Source: Hafnia alvei (GTDB taxonomy: Bacteria; Pseudomonadota; Gammaproteobacteria; Enterobacterales; Enterobacteriaceae). Taken from it: a stretch of DNA of 64,000 bases. Below are positions 34,100 through 43,001 of this stretch, in pieces. A model generated the notes under the pieces. The model saw only the letters and a program-made list of their open reading frames with translations, searched no databases and was not told the origin of the DNA. The DNA is taken from contig NZ_OZ061317.1 in NCBI RefSeq assembly GCF_964063325.1, positions 23,437 through 87,436 on the forward strand, in the 5' to 3' direction. The position numbers and the translations under genes were made by a program. How positions within the stretch are numbered: position 1 is the stretch's first letter; each line of letters begins with the position of its first letter.

Positions 34100-36281
34100 T
34101 ACTCAGCCCGTTGATAAGATCAGGGTTAGGCAAACAACACAGTCAACATGGATAGATGATTATTTACTTGCGCCGGTTACCGTTCAGGCTGGGCTTGTCG
34201 TTATCTTGATCCTCACTTTTTTACGTACCTGGGTGCTCATTCCGGGAGTATTTGCAACCGCCATATGGCTGCTGACATTCTTCGGTCAGCTGTTCAGGAT
34301 GCCGTTGCGAATGCCGAAGGATATCGGCGGCCTCGATATGTCAACCGAGCGGGAAATCGCATACGAATTTAAAGGCCCGATGGGCCTTTTTCGATTTACG
34401 CGCCGTCGACTGTCGTGGGATAAGTCAGCCGGCATCATGTGTCTGGGTCATGCCAGACGACGCTTTCTCGGCCGAGAGCTATGGCTAACGCTTGAAGACT
34501 GCCTTCGCCATCTGCAACTGCTGGCCACCACGGGGTCGGGGAAGACAGAAGCCCTACTGTCCATTCAGCTCAACAGCATTTGCATGGGGCGGGGAATGAC
34601 GTTCTCCGATGGTAAGGCGGAAACCAGACTCGCCTACGCGATTTGGTCATTGATGCGACGCTATGGGCAGGAAGATAACTACTACGTGCTTAACTTCCTT
34701 AATGGCGGTCGTGATCGCTTCGATGAACTACTCGGCAATGACAGAACGCGTCCACAATCAAACTCGATTAACTTCTTTGGCGATGCGACTGCCACATTCA
34801 TCATTCAGCTGATGGAGTCGCTGCTCCCCCAAGTCGGGGCCAGTGAAGCTGGTTGGCAGGATAAAGCGAAACCGATGCTTTATGGGCTGATCTATGCGCT
34901 GTATTACAAGTGCAAAAAGGAAACTATTCGCCTGTCTCAATCAATGATACAAAAACACCTGCCATTGAAAAAAATGGCCGAGCTCTACATTGAAGGTAAG
35001 CAAAATGGTTGGCACGATGAAGCCTTGAATGCGCTGGAGTCCTACCTCAACAATCTGGCCGGTTTCCGCATGGAGCTAGTGAGCAAACCTTCGGAGTGGG
35101 ATCAAGGCGTTTATGACCAGCATGGCTTTCTCATTCAGCAATTCTCTCGCATGTTAGCCATGTTTAACGATGTCTACGGCCACATATTTGCCACTGATGC
35201 TGGCGACATCGATATCCGAGATGTTTTGCATAACGATCGCACGTTGGTCGTGCTTATCCCTGCCCTCGAATTATCCAAGAGTGAATCCGCAAACCTGGGG
35301 AAATTATATATTTCCGCTAAACGCATGGTGATTTCGCGTGACCTCGGTTATCAGTTGGAGGGGAAGCGTAAAGACGTTCTCATCGCCAAAAAGTTCGCTA
35401 ACCCGTTCCCCTATCCAGATATACATGATGAGCTCGGGAGTTACTTTGCACCCGGTATGGATGACCTCGCCGCCCAGATGCGTAGTCTTGGTATGATGCT
35501 CGTCATTTCAGCTCAGGATATTCAGCGATTCATCGCGCAATTCAAAGGGGAATACCAAACCGTCAACGCCAACATGCTTGTGAAGTGGTTTATGGCATTG
35601 CAGGATGAAAAGGACACCTTTGAACTGGCGAAAGCCACGGCAGGGAAAGACTACTACGCCGAGCTGGGTGAGATGAAACGAACACCTGGCACCGTCAGCA
35701 GCAGCTATGAGGAAGCCAACACCACCTATATCCGTGAGAAAAATAGGATATCGCTCGATGAACTAAAAGATCTGAATCCCGGCGAAGGCTTTATCTCGTT
35801 TAAAAGTGCATTGGTACCCAGCAGCGCAATCTATATCCCTGATGACGAGAAGTTATCGTCCAAACTTGAGCTCAGGATCAATCGCTTCATCGATATAGGA
35901 AGCCCGACCGAAGCCGACTTAATCGCGCAAAATCCTCACCTGAGCCGTCTACTGCCGCCGTCTGAAATGGAAGTCAGCATGGTATTGCAAAGAACGGATG
36001 AAATCGTCGCCGGCAGTCAAACGCATACTATACCGCCGCTCATGGACCCGATTTTGGCAAGACTGATGAAAGTAGCGATGGATCTCGATAACCGTTGTGA
36101 CATTAGTTATAGCCCCACGCAACGGGGGATACTCCTCTTTGAAGCTGCCCGCGATGTCATCAATAAACGCGGAAAAAAATGGTTTACGGTGAAAACACAG
36201 CCTAACCCCCTCAAAGTCTCGGATGCAATGGCCCGCCGTTTGGCTAAACAGTCGACGGCATTCATGTCTCAGGACCACTGA
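34086..36281 (+). CDS. trbC: TrbC, DotL/IcmO-like type IV coupling ATPase
   Basis: ATG 34086 gives 731 residues. Two N-terminal membrane helices (VTVQAGLVVILILTFLRTW and IPGVFATAIWLLTFFG) precede a VirD4-like ATPase with Walker A TTGSGKTEAL near residue 150 and an acidic Walker B-like segment around residue 435 (PYPDIHDELGSYFAPGM). DotL-type coupling proteins bring the relaxosome to the channel; with TrbA and the IcmJ-like protein it should form the coupling complex. The start overlaps trbB. Confidence 0.92.
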   Translation: MSSDNTQPVDKIRVRQTTQSTWIDDYLLAPVTVQAGLVVILILTFLRTWVLIPGVFATAIWLLTFFGQLFRMPLRMPKDIGGLDMSTEREIAYEFKGPMGLFRFTRRRLSWDKSAGIMCLGHARRRFLGRELWLTLEDCLRHLQLLATTGSGKTEALLSIQLNSICMGRGMTFSDGKAETRLAYAIWSLMRRYGQEDNYYVLNFLNGGRDRFDELLGNDRTRPQSNSINFFGDATATFIIQLMESLLPQVGASEAGWQDKAKPMLYGLIYALYYKCKKETIRLSQSMIQKHLPLKKMAELYIEGKQNGWHDEALNALESYLNNLAGFRMELVSKPSEWDQGVYDQHGFLIQQFSRMLAMFNDVYGHIFATDAGDIDIRDVLHNDRTLVVLIPALELSKSESANLGKLYISAKRMVISRDLGYQLEGKRKDVLIAKKFANPFPYPDIHDELGSYFAPGMDDLAAQMRSLGMMLVISAQDIQRFIAQFKGEYQTVNANMLVKWFMALQDEKDTFELAKATAGKDYYAELGEMKRTPGTVSSSYEEANTTYIREKNRISLDELKDLNPGEGFISFKSALVPSSAIYIPDDEKLSSKLELRINRFIDIGSPTEADLIAQNPHLSRLLPPSEMEVSMVLQRTDEIVAGSQTHTIPPLMDPILARLMKVAMDLDNRCDISYSPTQRGILLFEAARDVINKRGKKWFTVKTQPNPLKVSDAMARRLAKQSTAFMSQDH

Positions 36282-36357
36282 TCCCTTAATCAACGCCCAC
36301 GTCTAATTGCAGACTTCAACATGATGGCTTGTATTTATAAGCTCATCAGGAGCCCCT

Positions 36358-36924
36358 ATGGAAAAATTAAACCGAACGTCTACCCTTTCCCTATCTTTTA
36401 AAAGCTTAACATTCGCACTGATGCTCGGAATCACGCCCTACGCCCTAGCTGCTCCCTCTATTCAGGTTGGCTTCTCACCGGAAGGCACAGCGCAACAGGT
36501 CGTCCTAAACACCATTAACCAGTCAAAGAAATCGGTCCGAATGATGGCTTATTCATTCACGTCGCCCGAGGTGGTGAAGGCTTTGATTAATGCTAAGAAG
36601 CGCGGTGTGGATGTCAGAGTGGTTATCGATGAGAAAGGAAACGTCTGCGACAAATGCAAAGCCAATAAATCAGCAATGAACTTGCTGGTTAACGCAGAAA
36701 TCCCGCTGCGTACTGTCAGCAAATACAAAATCATGCATGACAAAGTCATTATCACCGACGATGCCAACGTTGAAACGGGGTCATATAACTTCAGTTCGGC
36801 AGCCAACAAATCCAATTCAGAGAATGCCATCCTCATCACCGAAGTACCTGAGTTAGCCAAAGAATACCTTCAGCACTGGCAATCCAGATGGCAAGTTGGC
36901 CATGACTGGAAATCTACCTATTAA
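36358..36924 (+). CDS. nuc: Nuc, exported phospholipase-D-family endonuclease
   Basis: A 188-residue protein with a signal peptide (LTFALMLGITPYALAA) and one HKD motif (H127-x-K129-x4-D134 within IMHDKVIITDD), followed by the usual GSYNFSSAANKSNSEN. This is the single-HKD dimeric nuclease Nuc first known from pKM101 and also found in IncL/M plasmids. It cuts DNA without metal and acts in the periplasm. Why conjugative plasmids keep it is not settled. A good CAGGAG ribosome site precedes the ATG. Confidence 0.93.
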   Translation: MEKLNRTSTLSLSFKSLTFALMLGITPYALAAPSIQVGFSPEGTAQQVVLNTINQSKKSVRMMAYSFTSPEVVKALINAKKRGVDVRVVIDEKGNVCDKCKANKSAMNLLVNAEIPLRTVSKYKIMHDKVIITDDANVETGSYNFSSAANKSNSENAILITEVPELAKEYLQHWQSRWQVGHDWKSTY

Positions 36925-36961
36925 TCCCTTCTACAAAATGAATTCACATATGGAATTAAAA

Positions 36962-37537
36962 ATGACGACAGACACGACTGAATTACTTGGCCACTTCGCT
37001 TTGTGTGCTCAAATTGCCCTTGGTATTGCACGACACGACCGGAGTGTAACCACACCGGTTCAGGAACATATTTTTTTAATGAATTGGTTGAGTACGGCTC
37101 AAAAAAAGAAGCTATTTTCAAAAGACATAGCGAGTGAAATTGACTATTTACTGCGCATTGGCAAACAAGCGGGGATCATGGCTAACCTGAAACGAAAAAT
37201 CATCTACATGTACAAGTCATGCAACGAGGACATTAACAAGCAAAGCGATTTGTTTCGGCTGACCTATGCCATCGAGCAGCTCAAAAACAAGGGGTGGCAA
37301 AGCCATACTCTCTCATCAGGTGACTGGAAAAAAGGATGGGTTGCCCCTTCTGAGCCGGCAATCTACATGGAATTACCCGCACTGGAAGCCGCCTACGATG
37401 ACGAAGGTAAACAGCTTAAGCCTTTGCCTATTCGTGTTGAAGGTGATCTGGAGTACGCCACCAATATTCTAACAAGTCTTCTGAGTTCTACCGTATTAGT
37501 TAAAGCCTCTCATAACCAACTACTGCTCACCCCCTAG
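36962..37537 (+). CDS. DUF2913 family protein, copy 1
   Basis: ATG 36962 is preferred (GGA site, and the start lines up with copy 2), giving 191 residues; upstream ATGs at 36950, 36938 and 36896 remain possible. The family pattern is clear: TTELLGHFALCAQIALGIAR, QEHIFLMNWLSTAQKKKLF, SDLFRLTYAIEQLKNKGW, then LKPLPIRVEGDL. DUF2913 proteins occur in Enterobacterales and Vibrio and have no known function. A second, clearly related copy lies on the opposite strand at 38243-38851. Confidence 0.8.
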   Translation: MTTDTTELLGHFALCAQIALGIARHDRSVTTPVQEHIFLMNWLSTAQKKKLFSKDIASEIDYLLRIGKQAGIMANLKRKIIYMYKSCNEDINKQSDLFRLTYAIEQLKNKGWQSHTLSSGDWKKGWVAPSEPAIYMELPALEAAYDDEGKQLKPLPIRVEGDLEYATNILTSLLSSTVLVKASHNQLLLTP

Positions 37538-37543
37538 CCCTTT

Positions 37544-37572
37544 AAGTTATGCGCCATCATGGCGCATAACTT
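37544..37572 (+). terminator. Perfect 12-bp hairpin after DUF2913 copy 1
   Basis: Arms AAGTTATGCGCC and GGCGCATAACTT with a five-base loop; no long U-run follows. It probably ends or protects the nuc-DUF2913 message. Confidence 0.55.
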
Positions 37573-37706
37573 CCCTCCAATTGTAAATACCATCCACAAA
37601 TATTTTCATTTACTCTCAATATCTTAATAGTCAAATAGCCTCATATAGCACTATGCTATCCATCATCTGATGACGCATGCCGTTATCGCGTTAGTGGAAT
37701 TAAAAA
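37573..37706 (+). promoter_or_regulatory. AT-rich gene-free stretch before the small-gene cassette
   Basis: This 134-base stretch is AT-rich and holds no ORF with a ribosome site. A small hairpin (TCATCATCTGATGA) lies near 37660. It probably carries the promoter of the following two genes, but I cannot place a convincing -35/-10 pair. Confidence 0.3.
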
Positions 37707-37916
37707 ATGAACGTAAATCTAATGGATGATGGTAGTATCGCGACAATTTCAGTGTTGTATTCTCTATTTGAAGCCAGCGATGTTGAGCCCAGTATCGATG
37801 TACTTAAGCTACTGGCGGACATTGATATCGCTAAATCAGGCTTTTTCAGACGCACCGCCCTTATTACGGGGCCACGTAACGAAGTCATTCATGCCGATAA
37901 AATATTACAGCGCTAA
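37707..37916 (+). CDS. Small unknown protein (69 residues)
   Basis: ATG 37707 with a weak TGGAATT site. The product is acidic at the start (MDDGSIATISVLYSLFEASD) and ends in a basic tail, GFFRRTALITGPRNEVIHADK. No family recognised. It is followed after 11 bases by a PerC-like gene that has a good ribosome site, and both lie between the inverted DUF2913 copies, so the two may form one cassette. Confidence 0.45.
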   Translation: MNVNLMDDGSIATISVLYSLFEASDVEPSIDVLKLLADIDIAKSGFFRRTALITGPRNEVIHADKILQR

Positions 37917-37927
37917 AAGGAAACTCG

Positions 37928-38194
37928 ATGCCTAAACGTCACCCGACAAAGCCTACGGATGCAACGCTGTTTTGCTTCTCGATGACGGCAGAGAAACACC
38001 ATAAGCTTGCACTTACCCTTGAGACTAAAGGAGCGTGGCGTCGAGCAGCCAGACAATGGTTGGATTTGTTTGATTGTGTCAATGAAGACCATGAACGTGA
38101 GTACGCGGCCATGCGTCGAGAAAAATGCTTGATAGCCGCCGAAGAGTTAACGCGCCTCGCGCAAAGAGAGGCAAACAGGAAAGACAATCTGTAA
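37928..38194 (+). CDS. PerC/ANR-like small regulator
   Basis: An 88-residue, basic protein. The core LALTLETKGAWRRAARQWLD followed by EREYAAMRREKCL fits the pattern of PerC-family small regulators (A-x-x-LE-x-x-G-x-WRRAA-x-x-W-L ... R-x-x-C). PerC-like proteins control virulence or phage genes in Enterobacteriaceae; the related ANR proteins repress AraC-type activators. An AGGAAA ribosome site is present. Its targets on this plasmid are unknown. It faces DUF2913 copy 2 tail to tail. Confidence 0.6.
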   Translation: MPKRHPTKPTDATLFCFSMTAEKHHKLALTLETKGAWRRAARQWLDLFDCVNEDHEREYAAMRREKCLIAAEELTRLAQREANRKDNL

Positions 38195-38242
38195 GTCGAT
38201 GTTCCTACTGCGTGATATGAATACCTGCCAATGGCAAGTGAA

Positions 38243-38851
38243 TTAACAGTCTGTCCGTGGCATAAACTCCAACACGGTAAACCCCTTATCTTCCGGCAGC
38301 TGGCGTACTGTAAAACCACACTCGTCAATCAGGCGAGGCAAGCCTGTTATATCGCCAGTAAAACGCAGAGGCAAAGGTTTAACAAGCTCCCCAGCCTCAT
38401 TAAACGAAGCATGTAACAACGCTTTTGGCGTATAGATCGTACTGGCCGTTGAAGAGGCTTTTCGGTAGTTCTTCCATTCTAATGGCGACAATAAGTAATC
38501 CAGCCATCCCATCGTTTTTAGCGTTTCAACAAGATAGGTAAACCGGAATAACGCGCTTTTATTCGCTAGAGCACCCGATCTAGAACGGAAAATATATTCA
38601 ACCTTGTTGTACAACTTAGCCCCATAGCCATATTTCTTCCCTTGGGATATAAACCAGGCGATATCGTTGGCCACTATTTTGGGAAACAAATGGCGTTTCT
38701 GCGCATTGGCTAGCCACTGCATGATAAAGAGATGCTCTTGCAAGTCTGACGCTATCTTACCGACACGCCGCGCCATTTTGACAGCAACTAACAGGCACCA
38801 ACACATGTGGGCTAACTCTGGGGAGGGATTTTTTTGATATAAAACGGTCAA
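38243..38851 (-). CDS. DUF2913 family protein, copy 2 (inverted)
   Basis: A 202-residue protein beginning with TTG at 38851, supported by a GGAGAT site on the minus strand. It shares with copy 1 the QEHLFIMQWLANAQKRHLF block, SALFRFTYLVETLKTMGW and VKPLPLRFTGDI. The two copies are clearly paralogous but far from identical, so the duplication is old or the copies were acquired separately. Function unknown. Confidence 0.78.
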   Translation of the reverse strand: MTVLYQKNPSPELAHMCWCLLVAVKMARRVGKIASDLQEHLFIMQWLANAQKRHLFPKIVANDIAWFISQGKKYGYGAKLYNKVEYIFRSRSGALANKSALFRFTYLVETLKTMGWLDYLLSPLEWKNYRKASSTASTIYTPKALLHASFNEAGELVKPLPLRFTGDITGLPRLIDECGFTVRQLPEDKGFTVLEFMPRTDC

Positions 38852-38966
38852 AGCGTATCTCCATATACTATAAGCAGGAGAATATCACACGCAGCATATC
38901 AGGCAAAAAATCCCGCGTTTTCTAAGTGTGATATCATAGACATATCAATATTGAGAGTCTGTATCG

Positions 38967-39908
38967 ATGAAGAAGAAAAACAGCACGCCTACGCCGCATG
39001 ATGCGACCTTCCGCCAGTTCCTTACACAGCCGGAAATCGCACGGGATTTTATGGAGATCCATCTTCCGGCAGAGCTACGAGCTATCTGTGACCTCAGCAC
39101 GCTGAAACTGGAATCAGGCTCCTTTGTTGAAGATGATCTTCGCCAGTATTTTAGTGACGTGCTCTACAGCGTAGAGACAGTTGAAGGAACGGGCTATGTG
39201 CATGTTTTAATCGAACATCAAAGCTCACCCGATATTCATATGGCCTTTCGCATGACCCGCTATGCCATTGCGGCTATGCAGCGCCACCTTGACGCAGGCC
39301 ATAAGAAACTGCCGCTGGTGATACCGATACTATTCTATGTCGGCAAACGCAGCCCGTATCCTTATACGACACGCTGGCTCGATGAGTTTGACGACCCAAC
39401 GCTGGCTGCAAACGTCTACGGCGGAGCCTATCCGCTGGTTGATGTCACTGTGATACCAGATGATGAAATTATGGACCACCGCAGCATGGCCGCACTCACC
39501 CTGCTGCAAAAACACATTCATCAGCGCGATATTGCTACCTTGACGGACCGACTGGTGACATTACTGATGGCTGATTATCTCTCTTCACCACAAGTGATAG
39601 CGCTGATACACTACTTAGTACAAGCAGGCGAGTCTGCAGACTCTGAAGCTTTTGTTCGCGAACTGGCACAGCGTGTGCCGCAACACGGAGACGCACTCAT
39701 GACCATCGCACAACAACTTGAACAGAAAGGCATCGAGAAAGGCCGCATGGAAGGCATCCAAATCGGTGAAGAAAAAGGCCGTTATGAAGGCAAACTCGAG
39801 GGCAAACTCGAAGTTGCTCGCACCATGCTACAAAATGGTCTCGATCGCGGTACCGTGATGAAAATGACCGGTCTGACCGCTGACGAACTGGAGCAAATCC
39901 GCCACTAA
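38967..39908 (+). CDS. Rpn family recombination-promoting nuclease (YhgA-like)
   Basis: The 313-residue protein begins with the family's PHDATFRQFLTQPEIARDFM. It then shows the PD-(D/E)XK core (YSVETVEGTGYVHVLIEHQS, E and H-Q in place) and PLVIPILFYVG. The C terminus holds charged repeats (EKGRMEGIQIGEEKGRYEG, GKLEGKLEVA) and a final LTADELEQIRH typical of Rpn proteins. RpnA of E. coli is a DNA nuclease that raises RecA-independent recombination. Such genes jump between mobile elements often. A clear terminator follows. Confidence 0.88.
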   Translation: MKKKNSTPTPHDATFRQFLTQPEIARDFMEIHLPAELRAICDLSTLKLESGSFVEDDLRQYFSDVLYSVETVEGTGYVHVLIEHQSSPDIHMAFRMTRYAIAAMQRHLDAGHKKLPLVIPILFYVGKRSPYPYTTRWLDEFDDPTLAANVYGGAYPLVDVTVIPDDEIMDHRSMAALTLLQKHIHQRDIATLTDRLVTLLMADYLSSPQVIALIHYLVQAGESADSEAFVRELAQRVPQHGDALMTIAQQLEQKGIEKGRMEGIQIGEEKGRYEGKLEGKLEVARTMLQNGLDRGTVMKMTGLTADELEQIRH

Positions 39909-39937
39909 TCAATGGCCGCGATGCCCGTCTAAACAAT

Positions 39938-39971
39938 AAAACCCCGTGAGTATCCTCTTACGGGGTTTTTT
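39938..39971 (+). terminator. Terminator between rpn-like gene and nikB
   Basis: AAACCCCG and CGGGGTTT arms around a 14-base loop with a T-run on the right and an A-run on the left, so it can serve the two convergent genes (Rpn on plus, nikB on minus). Confidence 0.85.
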
Positions 39972-39990
39972 GTTTGCTGCAATTTAGAGC

Positions 39991-41982
39991 TTAGTGCGGT
40001 CGATACGTATTCTTCTTGGGCTTAAGGTCATGACGTTCACGGTTATCATTGACTTCATTGCGCTCAAGCGAGGCCAAATAAGTTTCTTCATCAACGATAC
40101 GATGCGTCGCCACAAACTTATCATCGCGTACTTCAGGTTTATCATAACCCGCCATAACCCGCTGCTGTGGGTCTGTTAACGTCAGCGGCTTCTCACCCCC
40201 TTCATTAAACCAAGACACCACCTCACAGGCAGAAGTAACAAACGTTCCCTCCCCGCTAAACAATAATTTCTCTCCCGACTTTTCTTCCGCGATGAGCATC
40301 GCATCAGAGATATGAATCCCATCTTCTCGATAAGGATCAGCAATCTCGATACGGTCGCCAGTATCCTGCAGAACGACTATCCCATCCTGCAAATATTGAA
40401 CAGTTCCGTCTCGATTTACGCGAGAATCAAATCCATCAATATTAACGGCCGCAATATCATCAGCGACTGAGCACACAATCGCATTTTCAGACAATGACGC
40501 AGTCCGTTGTTGCTGTTTGAGCTTATAAGAACGGCCACGCAAACGAGATATGGCTGCTTGATCTTGTGTTGCAGCTTGCTTCTCAACCCACTGCCAATAA
40601 TTTAGTCTGCGATTTTCCGGCTGGGCATTAAAAACTGCCCTTTCCTGCTTCACTTTATCGCGTAAAGACTCAAACTCTTTTTGTCTTTCTAGCTCAAGTG
40701 TCCGATAGATAAGCTTCCGAATGAGCGGGTCGTCAAACACATGACGGACTTGCTCTTTCTTCCAAGCATAACGATTCGATAGCGCCTTAAATTGAACACT
40801 GGCGTCTGTATCTGGTGCTGTTGGGCGCACCCATGAGTTCTTGTAAGCCTTATAGCGGGAATCTAATTCTTCCCTTGCAATCGCACGGGCAAGACGACGT
40901 TCGCTGCGTGCTCCCTGATCACGAACGTGGGCACGTGCATCGTATACAAATTCCTGTGGATAATTACTGCCGAGATAGATGCCATCATCATCAAACTCAT
41001 TAACAACAGCAGGTGAAGGTTCAAAGTCGCCGAGCCATTTTTCAAGACATTGAAGAGTTAAATCAGGATGCAGCGTACTCGCTTTGATAGGAGTAACCTG
41101 TTCGTCATGACGTGAGTAAATGGCGAGGCCGTCGCCTTTAGGTCGCATCTCAAGTCCAGCACGAATGAGTTCAGTATGTAACTTTTCCCATGTAGCTTTG
41201 CCACTTCCTAAAATCACACCGACAGGTTCCCGACACACATCAACGGCGTAAGAGTAAAGGCTCTCTTTGTCATTATGATACTCAAGTTGACGTGCTTTCC
41301 TCGGGATAGATTTAAAATCATTTTGGCCTCTAACAACGTGACCATTGTCATTAACCCATGCACCGTTGTCAGGTGTATAGCCGTATTTCATTTCCAGCAA
41401 ACGACACGTTTTATGCAGAACATCAACGTCGTTATAGAGATCTGCAGCCTTGTAAGAAATAGGGTTGATCCGGTTAACGGCAACGTGACAATGTACATTG
41501 TCGGTATCGCGATGGATCGCAGTGACAAACTGATTCCCCTCCATTCCCAACGTTTGTATAGCTGAACGTGCGCAGTCAAAAATATCGCCATCAGCTGGCG
41601 TATCAATGACAGGCCACGAGAGGATAAAGTGGTAAACCGGATCGACACAACGCGTGTTCTGCGCCGCAACCATATTCATTTCTGCCGATGCAGTATCTAG
41701 ACTAAAACAGTTGGTTTCACAAGCAACGGTGCCCGACAAAACCTGTTGTCGTCCATCGGGAAACTCCTGAAGAACAACCTGACAGTCGGCATCATAACTT
41801 CGGTCGATGTAATCAACCAGACGATCAAAGATGGCCTCTTTTGAACGGGGCATTCTAATGACTGGAGCATCAGGTGAAACGGTGTCATCAAGTTTGACAT
41901 CATCACGTAGCGTCAGATAGGAAATAAGCTGTAGAAAGCTGCTCTTTTTGTCGCGTCTTTTCTCAGGAACGATAGGGATCAT
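39991..41982 (-). CDS. nikB: NikB-like MOBP relaxase
   Basis: The 663-residue protein has the MOBP relaxase motifs: Tyr22 in LISYLTLRDD as likely catalytic residue, and the triple-His motif HRDTDNVHCHVAVNR near residue 165. A long helical, Gln/Arg-rich middle is followed by a C-terminal LPD7-like domain (VNIDGFDSRVNRDGTVQYL, VTSACEVVSWFNEGG). It nicks oriT and pilots the strand. Its start overlaps the nikA stop (ATGA) and it is transcribed away from oriT. It is shorter than IncI1 NikB and closer in size to IncL/M relaxases. Confidence 0.9.
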   Translation of the reverse strand: MIPIVPEKRRDKKSSFLQLISYLTLRDDVKLDDTVSPDAPVIRMPRSKEAIFDRLVDYIDRSYDADCQVVLQEFPDGRQQVLSGTVACETNCFSLDTASAEMNMVAAQNTRCVDPVYHFILSWPVIDTPADGDIFDCARSAIQTLGMEGNQFVTAIHRDTDNVHCHVAVNRINPISYKAADLYNDVDVLHKTCRLLEMKYGYTPDNGAWVNDNGHVVRGQNDFKSIPRKARQLEYHNDKESLYSYAVDVCREPVGVILGSGKATWEKLHTELIRAGLEMRPKGDGLAIYSRHDEQVTPIKASTLHPDLTLQCLEKWLGDFEPSPAVVNEFDDDGIYLGSNYPQEFVYDARAHVRDQGARSERRLARAIAREELDSRYKAYKNSWVRPTAPDTDASVQFKALSNRYAWKKEQVRHVFDDPLIRKLIYRTLELERQKEFESLRDKVKQERAVFNAQPENRRLNYWQWVEKQAATQDQAAISRLRGRSYKLKQQQRTASLSENAIVCSVADDIAAVNIDGFDSRVNRDGTVQYLQDGIVVLQDTGDRIEIADPYREDGIHISDAMLIAEEKSGEKLLFSGEGTFVTSACEVVSWFNEGGEKPLTLTDPQQRVMAGYDKPEVRDDKFVATHRIVDEETYLASLERNEVNDNRERHDLKPKKNTYRPH

Positions 41983-42323
41983 TTCTCTACCCTACCTGCA
42001 GGAGACACACCGATATCCAGTGCGACTATCGCCTTTTTAATCTCAACAAGAACATCAGAATATTGACGACTAAGTTCAGGTGTCATCTGTGTTTTCATTT
42101 CATTATAGAGATGCTTTTGCAGGCCACCTAATCGCAGCAATTCGTTCATGAGCTTGATATCTGTTCTTACCGATATCTTTCGGTCAAGCGCGCAACGACG
42201 CAAAAACTCACCGACACTGAGTCCGGCAAGTTTAGCTTTTTCCTTGATGGCATCCTTCTCTTCTGGAAGGCACCGGATACCAAGAAGCAATTCTGTTCTG
42301 TTGCGTTTTTCACTTTTGCTCAC
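41979..42323 (-). CDS. nikA: NikA, relaxosome DNA-binding protein
   Basis: A 114-residue protein of the NikA/MobB type: a basic N terminus, RTELLLGIRCLPEEKDAIKE as the ribbon of an RHH fold, then LAGLSVGEFLRRCALDRKI, a standard motif of this family. NikA binds a repeat next to the nick site and recruits the relaxase. It is transcribed away from oriT, which lies immediately upstream, and is coupled to nikB. Confidence 0.9.
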   Translation of the reverse strand: MSKSEKRNRTELLLGIRCLPEEKDAIKEKAKLAGLSVGEFLRRCALDRKISVRTDIKLMNELLRLGGLQKHLYNEMKTQMTPELSRQYSDVLVEIKKAIVALDIGVSPAGRVEK

Positions 42324-42361
42324 GACAGTTTTTGTGACCTTCTGCTCGGTGTTCGTCTGAG

Positions 42362-42460
42362 GTTCATCGTATCAGGGGTGTCGGGGCTTCGCCCTGACCA
42401 GGTTGTTTTTTGAAGCCGACTGCGTGCAGGCGGTTCAACAAAACATATCCTGTCCCTTAT
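42362..42460 (+). other. oriT: Origin of transfer (oriT) with predicted nick site
   Basis: Upstream of nikA lies GGGGTGTCGGGGCTTCGCCC with the hairpin GTCGGGGC-TTC-GCCCTGAC (about 42379-42398), as in IncI/IncL-M type oriT, a short palindrome CTGCGTGCAG (42420-42429) and the nick-like core TATCCTGTCCC at 42446-42456. By analogy to R64 and IncP the cut should fall between G42452 and T42453 on the plus strand, sending the plus strand rightward first. The AT-rich stretch to 42605 carries the mobC promoter region. Confidence 0.82.
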
Positions 42461-42605
42461 TTTGAACTGGATTTCATCTATTATGACCCGCAAGGTCTGG
42501 TTTGTCACGACACCATGATGAGGTAAATTGGATAACCTAAAATGACGCATTATCGGTATAATTGCGGAATGACTCTGTTTAAATAGTGAAACAAGGTGGA
42601 TTAGC

Positions 42606-42908
42606 ATGGCTGCAAAGAATTTTTACACGCATGATCAGATTGAACTCGCGAAAATGAAGCTCGATGAATTGCCCGATTTATCCAAAGATAAAATATCGAG
42701 TAAAGATGCACTGGAAAGTCTTCACGCGCAGATTGTTGCGTTAGCGACACAAAAAGGCTATTCAGCGAAAGAAATTAAATCCGCATTGGAAACGTGTGAA
42801 ATTGTAGTCAGTGAACGCGCAATTAGAGACTTACTTTCAGCAAGCAGTGGTTCTAAAAAGAAAGCTGTGGCGAAGAGTAAAAAAAGCGTCAATCAATCTC
42901 AAAACTAG
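42606..42908 (+). CDS. mobC: MobC-like mobilization protein
   Basis: A 100-residue protein: the N-terminal helix MAAKNFYTHDQIELAKMKLD is followed by a helical middle (HAQIVALATQKGYSAKEIKS) and a Lys/Ser-rich tail. It resembles the small MobC proteins encoded divergently from nikAB across oriT in IncL/M plasmids, where MobC helps the relaxosome. The GGTGGA ribosome site precedes the ATG. The sequence is not related to the NikA family. Confidence 0.72.
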   Translation: MAAKNFYTHDQIELAKMKLDELPDLSKDKISSKDALESLHAQIVALATQKGYSAKEIKSALETCEIVVSERAIRDLLSASSGSKKKAVAKSKKSVNQSQN

Positions 42909-42921
42909 CAGGTTGGCGCAT

Positions 42922-42956
42922 CGATTGCGTAATGGTTCAATACCATTATGCAATCG
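42922..42956 (+). terminator. Hairpin after mobC
   Basis: CGATTGCGTAATGG pairs with CCATTATGCAATCG (one G-U) around a short loop, then comes a GC-rich stretch and an A-run. It likely ends the mobC transcript. Confidence 0.6.
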
Positions 42957-42964
42957 CAGGGCAA

Positions 42965-42993
42965 TAAAAAAAGCAGAGCATCAACTCTGCTTT
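42965..42993 (-). terminator. Terminator of the DUF4942 gene
   Basis: AAAGCAGAG and CTCTGCTTT arms; on the minus strand the stem is followed by a run of U, just past the stop of the DUF4942 gene. Confidence 0.8.
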
Positions 42994-43001
42994 CGCGTCT
43001 A

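Noticed and set aside
39991..41982. Idea that the relaxase and Rpn genes form one mobile unit
   Set aside because: They converge on a shared terminator, and no inverted or direct repeats flank them.
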